DNA of 58,740 nt from contig JAZRFF010000033.1 in NCBI GenBank assembly GCA_045661225.1, positions 1-58,740 of the forward strand. Reading direction: 5' to 3'. The notes beneath the pieces are model-generated. The model did not search any database, was not told the origin of the DNA, and was given only the letters and a program-made list of their open reading frames with translations. This document shows positions 1 to 8,114 of the stretch, piece after piece (positions within the stretch are counted from its first letter, which is position 1; each line of letters starts with the position of its first letter). A program made the translations under genes and the position numbers. The DNA comes from HGM04593 sp045661225. Lineage in GTDB: Bacteria; Bacteroidota; Bacteroidia; Bacteroidales; Bacteroidaceae.

Positions 1-703
1 GAAGTTCGGCGATTTCACTGCCGTCAACAATATATCATTCGATGTGCAGAAAGGCGAAATTTTCGGCTTTCTCGGCGCTAATGGTGCAGGCAAAACCACT
101 GCCATGCGCATGCTGTGCGGACTCAGCACTCCCACTGCCGGTGAAGGTCGTGTGGCTGGCTACAACATCTGGACTCAAGCCGAACAAATCAAGCGCAACA
201 TTGGTTACATGAGTCAGCGTTTTTCGCTCTACAACGACCTTACCGTGTGGGAGAATATGCGCCTCTTTGCAGGCATTTACGGACTTTCGGCAAAAGAGAC
301 CAAAGAGCGTGCAACAAAATTGCTTGAGCGTCTGAGTTTTTCCTCGGAGCGCAACAACTTAGTTGGCTCATTACCGCTTGGTTGGAAGCAGAAGCTATCG
401 TTTGCAATCGCAACTATTCACAACCCCGAGGTTGTCTTTCTTGACGAACCTACAGGAGGTGTAGACCCCGTAACACGCCGACAATTCTGGGAGATGATTT
501 ATGAGGCAGCCGAGAGCGGTACAACCATATTTGTCACAACCCACTATATGGACGAAGCTGAATATTGTTCGCGTGTATCGATTATGGTCGATGGACAGGT
601 GCGCGCGCTCGACACCCCCGCACGCCTGAAACAACAATTTGCCGCAGAGTCAATGGACGAGGTTTTCCGCACGTTGGCTCGTGGTGCACAAAGAGGAGAG
701 TAA
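1..703 (+). CDS. ABC-2 type exporter, ATP-binding subunit (partial, N-terminus missing)
   Basis: This is the nucleotide-binding subunit of an ABC exporter that should power the two membrane proteins encoded next. The reading frame is open to the left edge, so the first residues lie outside the window and the internal GTG at 44 is not the true start. Visible motifs are Walker A (GANGAGKTT, about nt 77-103), a degenerate signature (SLPLGWKQKLS in place of LSGGQ), Walker B with VVFLDEPTGGVDP, and the switch histidine in VTTHYMDEAE. The degenerate signature is typical of YbhF/RbbA-like drug exporters. The stop lies 3 nt before the next start, indicating an operon. Substrate unknown. Confidence 0.9.
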   Translation, partial: KFGDFTAVNNISFDVQKGEIFGFLGANGAGKTTAMRMLCGLSTPTAGEGRVAGYNIWTQAEQIKRNIGYMSQRFSLYNDLTVWENMRLFAGIYGLSAKETKERATKLLERLSFSSERNNLVGSLPLGWKQKLSFAIATIHNPEVVFLDEPTGGVDPVTRRQFWEMIYEAAESGTTIFVTTHYMDEAEYCSRVSIMVDGQVRALDTPARLKQQFAAESMDEVFRTLARGAQRGE

Positions 704-706
704 GCT

Positions 707-1801
707 ATGAAACAAAACTTTGGTTCATTCGTAAAAAAGGAGGCTTTGCATATACTCCGCGACAAGCGTACGATGTTGGTCGTTATGCTTATCCCCGTTG
801 TGCTGATGACACTCTTTGGGTTTGCAATATCGACCGAGGTAAATAATATCAATGTGGCAGTTGTTGCTTCGGAGCGCACCGATGGTGTGCGTGATGCCGT
901 AGAGCGACTCGCGCAAAACGAATATTTTACCTTTAAGGGCTACATTTCACATAAAGATATCGACCCCTATCTGCGTTCGGGTAAAGCGAGTGCCGTGATA
1001 GTCTTTGCATCGGATTATGACCGTCGTAGTACACAAGCAGCATCGGGAGTGACAACAAAGCCTATTATTCAGCTTATTGTCGATGCCTCGAATGTCAATA
1101 CCGCCGGCTCGGCTACAGCTTATTTACAGAGTCTGCTGCTCGGCCCGGCATCGCAACAGGCGATGTTCGAAACACGAATGTTATTTAACCCACAGATGAA
1201 GAGTGCGTACAACTTTGTGCCAGGAATTATGGGGCTTATCTTTATCCTTGTCTGCGCTATGATGACCTCCGTGTCAATTGTACGCGAGAAAGAGGTTGGC
1301 ACAATGGAGGTGCTTCTGGTCTCGCCTGTACGCCCAGTGAAGATTATCTTCGCCAAGATGATACCATATTTCGCAATCTCGTGCATTGTGCTTGTAACAA
1401 TCCTGCTCCTCGCAAGGTATCTGCTCGGAGTACCTATGTCGAGCGGTGTATGGGGTATATTCTCGCTCTCGCTACTCTACTTGATACTTTCTCTTTCGCT
1501 GGGGCTCCTTGTTTCAACCATTGCAACCACACAGATAGCTGCGCTGCTAATCTCGGCAATGGTAATGATGATGCCGATATTGATGCTATCGGGTATGTTG
1601 TTCCCCATTGAGAACCTGCCAAAATTTTTCCAAGTAGTGTCGAATATCGTTCCTGCACGCTGGTATATCGATGCGGTGCGTAAGATGATGATTCAGGGAC
1701 TACCGCTTGTTGCTGTGTGGAAAAATGGAGTAATACTACTTGGTATGACGGTGGCGATATTAGGCGTGTCGCTCAAAAAGTTTAACGATAAATTAGAATA
1801 A
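707..1801 (+). CDS. ABC-2 type exporter permease 1 (YbhS/YhhJ-like)
   Basis: This 364-residue inner-membrane protein is the first of two permeases partnering the upstream ATPase. It has the ABC-2 layout: an N-terminal transmembrane helix (about 24-44, after FVKKEALHILRDKRTM), a large extracytoplasmic domain of about 130 residues, then five hydrophobic helices. The sequence SIVREKEVGTMEVLLVSPVRP between helices is the family's coupling region. It starts 3 nt after the ATPase stop and is followed 4 nt later by a paralogous permease. YbhFSR-like systems usually export drugs or cations with an HlyD-type adaptor and TolC-like channel, which would lie upstream, outside the window. The substrate cannot be read from sequence. 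Confidence 0.88.
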   Translation: MKQNFGSFVKKEALHILRDKRTMLVVMLIPVVLMTLFGFAISTEVNNINVAVVASERTDGVRDAVERLAQNEYFTFKGYISHKDIDPYLRSGKASAVIVFASDYDRRSTQAASGVTTKPIIQLIVDASNVNTAGSATAYLQSLLLGPASQQAMFETRMLFNPQMKSAYNFVPGIMGLIFILVCAMMTSVSIVREKEVGTMEVLLVSPVRPVKIIFAKMIPYFAISCIVLVTILLLARYLLGVPMSSGVWGIFSLSLLYLILSLSLGLLVSTIATTQIAALLISAMVMMMPILMLSGMLFPIENLPKFFQVVSNIVPARWYIDAVRKMMIQGLPLVAVWKNGVILLGMTVAILGVSLKKFNDKLE

Positions 1802-1805
1802 AGCT

Positions 1806-2909
1806 ATGCGTACATTTATAGTTCTTGTACAAAAGGAATTCTTGCAAATACGCCGCAACTCGTTTCTGCCGCGACTCATCATCGCCTTCCCGATACTCGT
1901 GATGCTGCTGATGCCACTGATTATGACAATGGACGTACGCAATATCAATATCGCCATTGTTGACCTTGACCACTCGACGAGTTCACGCCGCATAGCCTCT
2001 CACATCAACGCTTCGGAGTATCTTACACTAGCCCAGACCACTGCCGAATATCCACTTGCAATGAAAGCCTTAGAACAAGGCTCTGTCGACATCATAGTGC
2101 AGATTCCTGCTGATTTTGAGCGCAATATGAGCATCGCGGCACCCAAGCGTATCAGTATCACCGCCAATGCCGTAAACGCCACAAAAGGAGGTATGGGTAT
2201 GCAGTATGTCGTGCAAACCATAGCCAAGACACTTACGGAATTGCATAGCAAAAATACCGCAGCAAAGTTCTCGGAGCTGGTCACTATCGAAAACCGCTAT
2301 AACCCGACGCTTAACTATCGCCACTATATGATTCCTGCATTGATGATAATCCTCTTTATTCTCATTTGCGGTTTCCTGCCCGCATTGAGTATTGTTGGGG
2401 AGAAAGAGAGTGGCTCAATTGAGCAGATAAACGTAACGCCTGTTTCCCGCTTCACATTTACCCTGTCGAAACTTGTACCGTATTGGATTATTGGCCTGTT
2501 CGTCGTAACCATAGCAATGCTTGTAGCACGCTTGGTTTACGGCCTTGTCCCCACAGGATCTGTCGGAGCTATATATTTGGGCGCATTGCTGTTTATCCTG
2601 ACAATCTCGGGATTTAGCCTTACGGTAGCCAATTTCTCGGAAACTATGCAGCAGACAATGTTTGTAATGTTCTTTTTTATAATGATTTTTATGCTGATGA
2701 GCGGTTTGCTCACCCCGGTAGATTCAATGCCACTATGGGCGCAACGCTTTACTCTTATACTGCCACCACGCTACTATGTAGAGATTCTGCGCTCAGTATA
2801 TTTAAAAGGCACCACCATTGCCGAACTATGGACAAACTTCGCAGCCCTCGGCATCTTCGCCCTCATCTTCAACACCCTAGCCGCTATAACCTACAAAAAG
2901 CAAGCATAG
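1806..2909 (+). CDS. ABC-2 type exporter permease 2 (YbhR-like)
   Basis: This 367-residue permease is paralogous to the one before it: N-terminal helix (about 20-40), extracytoplasmic domain with a NINIAIVDLDHSTSSR strand, then five membrane helices. The coupling motif SIVGEKESGSIEQINVTPVSRF sits at about 197-217. The two permeases most likely form a heterodimer on the ATPase homodimer. It is the last gene of the unit. The 134 nt to the convergent dicarboxylate transporter gene contain no convincing hairpin with a T-run. Confidence is high for family, low for substrate. Confidence 0.88.
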   Translation: MRTFIVLVQKEFLQIRRNSFLPRLIIAFPILVMLLMPLIMTMDVRNINIAIVDLDHSTSSRRIASHINASEYLTLAQTTAEYPLAMKALEQGSVDIIVQIPADFERNMSIAAPKRISITANAVNATKGGMGMQYVVQTIAKTLTELHSKNTAAKFSELVTIENRYNPTLNYRHYMIPALMIILFILICGFLPALSIVGEKESGSIEQINVTPVSRFTFTLSKLVPYWIIGLFVVTIAMLVARLVYGLVPTGSVGAIYLGALLFILTISGFSLTVANFSETMQQTMFVMFFFIMIFMLMSGLLTPVDSMPLWAQRFTLILPPRYYVEILRSVYLKGTTIAELWTNFAALGIFALIFNTLAAITYKKQA

Positions 2910-3043
2910 ACAAAATAAGACATAATCATTATTGGCCATAAATATCAATTCGGAAACATCTCATTATGCACTTCCGAAAAAGCCGTCCCTGCAAAGAGCA
3001 CGCACCGAAATTATATGCAAGCACCTATTAGCCTTTTATCTCA

Positions 3044-4534
3044 TTAAGGCCAATAAATACTTATAAGCAACAACCCCGCAAGAATAGCGACACCGGTCGC
3101 TACAAGTCCGGGCATCATAAACGAATGATTAAGCACCCATCGGCCAATGCGTGTAGTTCCGGTACGGTCAAAATTTATAGCGGCCACGAGCGTCGGATAA
3201 TTCGGGATAAAGAAGTAACCGTTCACAGCCGGGAACAACGCTATCAGCATCATTGGCGATATACCCAACGCAATACCCAGCGGAACAATGCTGCGCACCG
3301 TAGCAGCCTGACTATAAAGCAGTATAGACATTACAAAAAGAGCAAGAGCAAAAAGCCAAGGCATCTGTGTAACCACCCCCTCTATAGCCCCTTTCAGTTC
3401 AAGAATATTTCCGGCAATAAAAGTGTCGCCCATCCACGCAATACCAAATATAGCCACCACAGCTTGCATACCCGCCGAGAACACACTCGTGTTCACGACC
3501 TTAGCTCCGTTCGTACGAGTAACCAGCAACATCACCGCCGCTGCCGAAAGCATAAGCATCTCAATGAGCAAAGGCATCGCCAACGGTCCATCGTCGAACA
3601 CCGGACGCATAGAGGGAACAGAGCCAAAAAGCACTATAAGCAACGTAGCGCCCAAAAACAGCAACACCGATATTCGCGCATTAAACAAGTTTTTCACATC
3701 GTCCAGTTCAACTTTGTCAGCCGAAATTTCACCCGCTGCAAGACGGCGTTTATACTCAGGGTCATCGACAAGAGCCTTACCAACCCTCATTGAAAAAAGC
3801 GCACCCGCAAGCACACCCACAAGTGTCGCCGGAATACTCACCTTAAGAATGTCGAAAAGCGTAATATCGAACCCCGCCAACAATCCAAGCAACGCAACCG
3901 TCGCTGCCGAAATAGGCGAAGCAGTAATAGCCTGCTGCGAAGCAATAACCGCAATACCCAACGGACGCTCAGGACGAATCTTTGTTTCCCTTGCGACCTC
4001 GGCAATCACCGGCAACACCGAGTAAGCGACGTGTCCCGTGCCGGCAAGAAAGGTAAACATATATGTTACCAACGGCGCGAGTATAGTCACATACTGCGGG
4101 TGTCGTCTCAAGATACGCTCGGCAATCTTCACCATATAGTCAAGACCTCCGGCTGCCTGCATACAGGCAGCAGCCGATATTACGGCAGCAATCATCAACA
4201 TCACATCTATAGGCAGTTCACCGGGCTTAAGCCCAAAGATAAATGTAAGCAACACAACTCCTACTCCACCCATAATTCCAAGCCCTATTCCACCGAGCCT
4301 TGCTCCCACGATTATGCACGCAAGAACAATCGTCAGTTGCAGCAACAGAATGTAGCCATTAGCACCCTCCGACTGTTCAACAACACTATCAGCAACAGCC
4401 TCTACCTGCAACGAATCGGCACTTACGCTCAATTCCACAGTATCGGCCGAAGCGGCATTAAAACAGCCTTGTGGCACCGCCGTCAAAGGCAATGCCAGCA
4501 AGGAGAATAACAAAAATAATCTTGTATAAAACAT
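3044..4534 (-). CDS. Anaerobic C4-dicarboxylate transporter, Dcu family, with signal-peptide-like N-terminus
   Basis: Dcu carriers in the inner membrane exchange fumarate, malate or aspartate for succinate during anaerobic fumarate respiration. The family is recognised by stretches such as GLDYMVKIAERILRRHPQYVTILAPLVTYMF written across about 125-155, a GTGHVAYSVLPVIAEVA block, and ASQQAITASPISAATVALLG, with about ten hydrophobic helices. I take the ATG at 4534, giving 496 residues; the longer frame needs a GTG at 4588. The first ~30 residues resemble a cleavable signal peptide, followed by ~40 polar residues before the first canonical helix; ordinary DcuA/DcuB lack this. It is the third gene of an operon after asparaginase and a porin, so the aspartate released in the periplasm is the likely substrate. 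Confidence 0.85.
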   Translation of the reverse strand: MFYTRLFLLFSLLALPLTAVPQGCFNAASADTVELSVSADSLQVEAVADSVVEQSEGANGYILLLQLTIVLACIIVGARLGGIGLGIMGGVGVVLLTFIFGLKPGELPIDVMLMIAAVISAAACMQAAGGLDYMVKIAERILRRHPQYVTILAPLVTYMFTFLAGTGHVAYSVLPVIAEVARETKIRPERPLGIAVIASQQAITASPISAATVALLGLLAGFDITLFDILKVSIPATLVGVLAGALFSMRVGKALVDDPEYKRRLAAGEISADKVELDDVKNLFNARISVLLFLGATLLIVLFGSVPSMRPVFDDGPLAMPLLIEMLMLSAAAVMLLVTRTNGAKVVNTSVFSAGMQAVVAIFGIAWMGDTFIAGNILELKGAIEGVVTQMPWLFALALFVMSILLYSQAATVRSIVPLGIALGISPMMLIALFPAVNGYFFIPNYPTLVAAINFDRTGTTRIGRWVLNHSFMMPGLVATGVAILAGLLLISIYWP

Positions 4535-4591
4535 ATATTGTTTTCTATTAAAGGCACATAACAGCACCCCGACAAAAGCATTCGCCACCTA

Positions 4592-5806
4592 TCAGAAAAG
4601 AGGCAACTGATAGATAAAGCCCAACGACACACGCTGTGTGCTGTTGTTAACACGTCCCAGCGCCTTAGCCCTGTCGGTAAAGAAGTGGCTCTGACCAATA
4701 AAAGCAAGGTAGAAGTGAAGATTCGACTCCATAGGATAGTACTCAAAGCCGGTAACATACCCCAAAGAAGTACGGTAATTACCCTTCTCCACACTATCAT
4801 AATCCTTATAAACCGCAGCCGACTCAAACATACCCTTCAGGAAGAAGTTCCACTTTGGACAGAAACGGAAGTTAACCTTTGCAACCAATGAATTATACAT
4901 AGTATTGAACATATTATGCTCATTGAACAAAGACCTTCCGTCCGACAAAGAGCCATCTGCGCCAAACATAGAAGTCATAATACCCTTGCGGTCGAGCTGC
5001 TCGGTCGAGCTCATAATATCGACGTACATATTCCAGTTCTTCGATATATTAAAATTGTTACCAAGGGCAAAATAATACATATATTTTCCGTGCGTCTCCT
5101 CCATTATTGAAGCCGACCAGCGTGTCTGCCACACATTATCGAGCATATTAGCGTTCCAGTTGACAGTGTACACCAACGGCAATCGGCTCTCCTTGAGATT
5201 ATCGCCATAAGTAGCAGCCTGCGAACCGTTGCGACTGTCAAGAATCTGGAACTGCAACTGCTGATTGGGTGTAATATCATATATAAGAGTTACACCGGTC
5301 ATAAAGTTGCTCATATTATTGATCATCTCGCTATACTGGTATATCTCAATAGGATTCAGGTCATACTCGAAACCGCCATACGCCGCAGCCTGCTTTCCGG
5401 CAAAAACAGACAAGTGCTTGTTGAACCTAACGCCAATAGCAGCATAGTCTATCGAGTTCGGCAAGTTGTCAATCATATTATTTCCATCGTTGCTGCGGTT
5501 AAGTCGCTGACGCCAACGATACGACAACCAATCGGTGATGTTACCCTTCGCCTCAATGCGCAACTGGCTCATATTGAAAGCACCCTGATTAAAGCCGCTT
5601 ACACCCCCTTGATTAAATTTAGCATCGAACGAACCGTGCATATTCATATAAAGATTGAACCGGTCACTCTTTTTCTCAATTTTAGCCACTCTTTCAAAAA
5701 GCGACTTTTCGCCTTTGCAACAATTTTCATCACCCGACGACACCTGAGCCGAAGCCCAGCAAGCCGCAAATGTCAAACAAGCAAAAGCAATGCTTCTCAT
5801 TTTCAT
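4592..5806 (-). CDS. Outer-membrane porin of the asparaginase/Dcu operon
   Basis: A 404-residue protein with a signal peptide (MKMRSIAFACLTFAACWASAQ), a short coiled-coil-like stretch (EKSLFERVAKIEKKSDR, about 34-50) and then alternating amphipathic strands ending in a terminal phenylalanine (FIYQLPLF), as expected for an outer-membrane beta-barrel. It resembles OprO/OprP-type porins in length and layout, but I could not confirm a family. It lies 15 nt after the asparaginase stop and 57 nt before the Dcu start. Its place between a periplasmic asparaginase and a dicarboxylate carrier suggests that it admits asparagine or dicarboxylates across the outer membrane; that is inference. Confidence 0.75.
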   Translation of the reverse strand: MKMRSIAFACLTFAACWASAQVSSGDENCCKGEKSLFERVAKIEKKSDRFNLYMNMHGSFDAKFNQGGVSGFNQGAFNMSQLRIEAKGNITDWLSYRWRQRLNRSNDGNNMIDNLPNSIDYAAIGVRFNKHLSVFAGKQAAAYGGFEYDLNPIEIYQYSEMINNMSNFMTGVTLIYDITPNQQLQFQILDSRNGSQAATYGDNLKESRLPLVYTVNWNANMLDNVWQTRWSASIMEETHGKYMYYFALGNNFNISKNWNMYVDIMSSTEQLDRKGIMTSMFGADGSLSDGRSLFNEHNMFNTMYNSLVAKVNFRFCPKWNFFLKGMFESAAVYKDYDSVEKGNYRTSLGYVTGFEYYPMESNLHFYLAFIGQSHFFTDRAKALGRVNNSTQRVSLGFIYQLPLF

Positions 5807-5821
5807 AACAGAACCTCTTTA

Positions 5822-6931
5822 TTAGTAATTATTAAAATACTCCTGAATTTTCTTCCAGTCATTAGTTTTTGTAAGCGCGAGCATAAGCAAGATACGCGCT
5901 TTCTGCGGGTTCAACCCCCACGATGCCACAAAGTGATACTTCTCATCGTCAACCTCGGCATCGAGTGTAGTAGCACCTGTAGGCACACGCGAAGAACGCA
6001 CAACGGCTACACCCTCTTTACGAGCCTTTACAAGTTCGGGAAAAACGTCTTTATAGATATTTCCGTTACCCACACCGGCATATACTATACCCTTGTAACC
6101 GTGCTCGACCATCATTTTCACAACATCACCATCGGCGTTTGCGTAACCGTATGCAATACCGACCTTTGGCAGAGCCTTAAGACCATCAATATTAAAATAA
6201 GGTCTGCGTGTCTCGTTCCACAAAGCTTTTTTTCCGTGAACATAATCTATGCACTTACTCTTGCCCTCCTCGGGTGCCGAGTAATAAAAGACCTCACTGT
6301 TATGTATGTACCCCAACGCTCCCGAATTAGGCGACTGGAAAGTCTCGACGCTGGTAGTGTTTGTTTTTGTAACATCTGCAGCACCGTACACCTTGCCGTT
6401 CATACACACAAGCACACCACGATGCTTCGACGCCTCGGACGCAGCAGTCACCACCGCATTATATAAATTAGCAGGACCATCGGCACTTATAGCCGTAGAC
6501 GGACGCATTGCGCCAACCAGCACCACAGGCTTGTCACTCTTCACTACAAGACTCAGAAAGAAGGCAGTCTCTTCCATAGTATCGGTTCCGTGAGTAATCA
6601 CAACGCCATTAACGTCGGCACGGTCAAGCAGTTCGTTAACTCTCTTGGCAAGCACAATCCACACATCGTTGTTCATATCCTGTGACCCGATGTTCACAAC
6701 CTGCTCGCCCTCGACATTTGCAACGTCCTTGATTGCCGGTACTGCATCGAGCAATGTAGCAATGGCAACCTGCCCGGCTGAATAGTTGCTTTTTGTAGCC
6801 GAAGAACCGGCTCCGGCAATAGTTCCACCTGTAGCCAAAATGTAAACTTTGGGCAACTCCTTTGCACAAGCCATTGTCAACGACAGCAGCGACAAGACCA
6901 CAAACGTAAAAACTCTTCTCTGTAAAGTCAT
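5822..6931 (-). CDS. ansB: L-asparaginase, type II (periplasmic)
   Basis: Hydrolyses L-asparagine (and more slowly glutamine) to aspartate and ammonia. The 369-residue protein has an N-terminal signal sequence (about 1-23, ending MACAKE), then the first active-site motif LATGGTIAG (nucleophile T37), the second motif HGTDTMEET and the DVTKTNTT segment carrying the catalytic lysine, all as in E. coli AnsB. It is the first gene of the operon with the porin and Dcu carrier. A -7-like box TATCTTCG lies about 95 nt upstream. Together the operon would turn external asparagine into aspartate and ammonia and feed aspartate to fumarate respiration or assimilation. Confidence 0.93.
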   Translation of the reverse strand: MTLQRRVFTFVVLSLLSLTMACAKELPKVYILATGGTIAGAGSSATKSNYSAGQVAIATLLDAVPAIKDVANVEGEQVVNIGSQDMNNDVWIVLAKRVNELLDRADVNGVVITHGTDTMEETAFFLSLVVKSDKPVVLVGAMRPSTAISADGPANLYNAVVTAASEASKHRGVLVCMNGKVYGAADVTKTNTTSVETFQSPNSGALGYIHNSEVFYYSAPEEGKSKCIDYVHGKKALWNETRRPYFNIDGLKALPKVGIAYGYANADGDVVKMMVEHGYKGIVYAGVGNGNIYKDVFPELVKARKEGVAVVRSSRVPTGATTLDAEVDDEKYHFVASWGLNPQKARILLMLALTKTNDWKKIQEYFNNY

Positions 6932-7033
6932 AAAACAATAAATTAAGGTTAAAATTCGTGTTATTGTTAATTAAACACCCGCCAACACCTTTTTGTTGCA
7001 TAAAGGCAAACACGTCTCTTTATATAAACTATG

Positions 7034-7041
7034 CGAAGATA
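7034..7041 (-). promoter_or_regulatory. -7 box TATCTTCG upstream of asparaginase
   Basis: On the minus strand this reads TATCTTCG followed by CA, one base from the Bacteroidota consensus TAnnTTTG. It is 93 nt upstream of the asparaginase start. No clear -33 TTTG is seen. The same TATCTTCG variant precedes four other minus-strand genes in the window. Confidence 0.5.
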
Positions 7042-7091
7042 GTTTAATTTTATCAATTTTTATATAAAAAGCATCTAAGTGGAATAAAAAA

Positions 7092-7122
7092 TTTGCAATT
7101 ACAGCACATACCCTTATTTTTG
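7092..7122 (+). promoter_or_regulatory. Bacteroidota promoter of the SpoU methyltransferase gene
   Basis: TTTG at 7092-7095, a 19-nt spacer, and TATTTTTG at 7115-7122 match the phylum's -33/-7 promoter with consensus spacing. Transcription would start near 7128, about 20 nt before the ATG at 7151. Confidence 0.7.
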
Positions 7123-7150
7123 CAGTATCAAAACCACAAAGCAACCCTTT

Positions 7151-7951
7151 ATGCCCATTATAGAAATAGAGTCACTCCACCACCCCGGAGTCGAGATTTT
7201 CAGCACCCTCACCGAGGCACAGTTGCGCAAAGAGCACGAAAAAAGCGAGGGGATATTCATTGCCGAAAGTCCCAAAGTAATAAACGTCGCACTCGAAGCC
7301 GGGTACAAGCCCGTTGCTCTATTATGCGAAAAGCGCCACATTACAGGCGACGCAGCCGGCATCATAGAACGCTGCGGCGACATTCCACTCTACACCGGCG
7401 AGCGCGAACTTCTTGCAAGCCTCACGGGATATACCCTCACACGCGGAGTACTATGCGCAATGCGCCGTCCCGCCGAACCGAGCATAGAAAGCGTGTGCAA
7501 CAACGCTGAACGCATTGTGGTTATTGACGGAGTTGTAGACACGACCAATATTGGCGCCATTTTTCGTTCGGCAGCAGCATTAGGCATTGACGCGGTACTA
7601 CTCACACGCAACTCCTGCGACCCACTCAACCGCCGTGCCGTGCGCGTGTCTATGGGGTCGGTTTTTCTTGTCCCCTGGACCTGGCTCGACCACGATATAA
7701 CCCACTTAAACAGCATAGGCTTCACTACAGCAGCAATGGCACTTACCGACAATTCAATATCCATTGACGACCCGCTGTTGCGCACAATCCCCCGTCTTGC
7801 AATAATAATGGGCACCGAAGGCGACGGCCTCCCGGCAGAAACCATCGCAGCGTCGAACCACGTAGTACGCATACCAATGTCACATAATGTCGATTCACTC
7901 AATGTCGCAGCCGCAGCCGCTGTCGCATTTTGGGAACTACGTGTCCGCTAA
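7151..7951 (+). CDS. TrmH/SpoU family RNA 2'-O-methyltransferase
   Basis: A SPOUT-fold enzyme that transfers a methyl group from S-adenosylmethionine to a ribose 2'-hydroxyl of rRNA or tRNA. The 266-residue protein has an N-terminal substrate-binding domain (SpoU_sub_bind type, about 1-95) and the three SpoU motifs: motif 1 in VDTTNIGAIFRSAAALG (catalytic Asn and Arg), motif 2 in IIMGTEGDGLP, and motif 3 in IPMSHNVDSLNVAAAAAV. The layout resembles RlmB or TrmH-like proteins; the target nucleotide cannot be told from sequence. It appears monocistronic with its own promoter; the next gene starts 163 nt downstream. Confidence 0.9.
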   Translation: MPIIEIESLHHPGVEIFSTLTEAQLRKEHEKSEGIFIAESPKVINVALEAGYKPVALLCEKRHITGDAAGIIERCGDIPLYTGERELLASLTGYTLTRGVLCAMRRPAEPSIESVCNNAERIVVIDGVVDTTNIGAIFRSAAALGIDAVLLTRNSCDPLNRRAVRVSMGSVFLVPWTWLDHDITHLNSIGFTTAAMALTDNSISIDDPLLRTIPRLAIIMGTEGDGLPAETIAASNHVVRIPMSHNVDSLNVAAAAAVAFWELRVR

Positions 7952-8114
7952 ACAACAAAAAGCCTTATATTACAACATCAACAAAGGATCATTATCCGCC
8001 CAAAGGAACAAGGAAAAACACAGTTTAATCAAATTTAAGAATAAATATTAGGTTAATTAAATATAAAAAAGCAATTTTGCATATTGTGAACTATAACAAA
8101 CTAACTATACATTT

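Noticed and set aside
2930..3055. TATTGGCC near 2930 and GGCCAATA at 3048 as a possible shared terminator stem.
   Set aside because: The arms are ~110 nt apart and the second is inside the transporter coding region; chance 8-mer match is more likely.
5414..6466. 350-codon plus-strand ORF across the porin and asparaginase genes.
   Set aside because: Antisense shadow of two well-supported genes; no recognisable motif.
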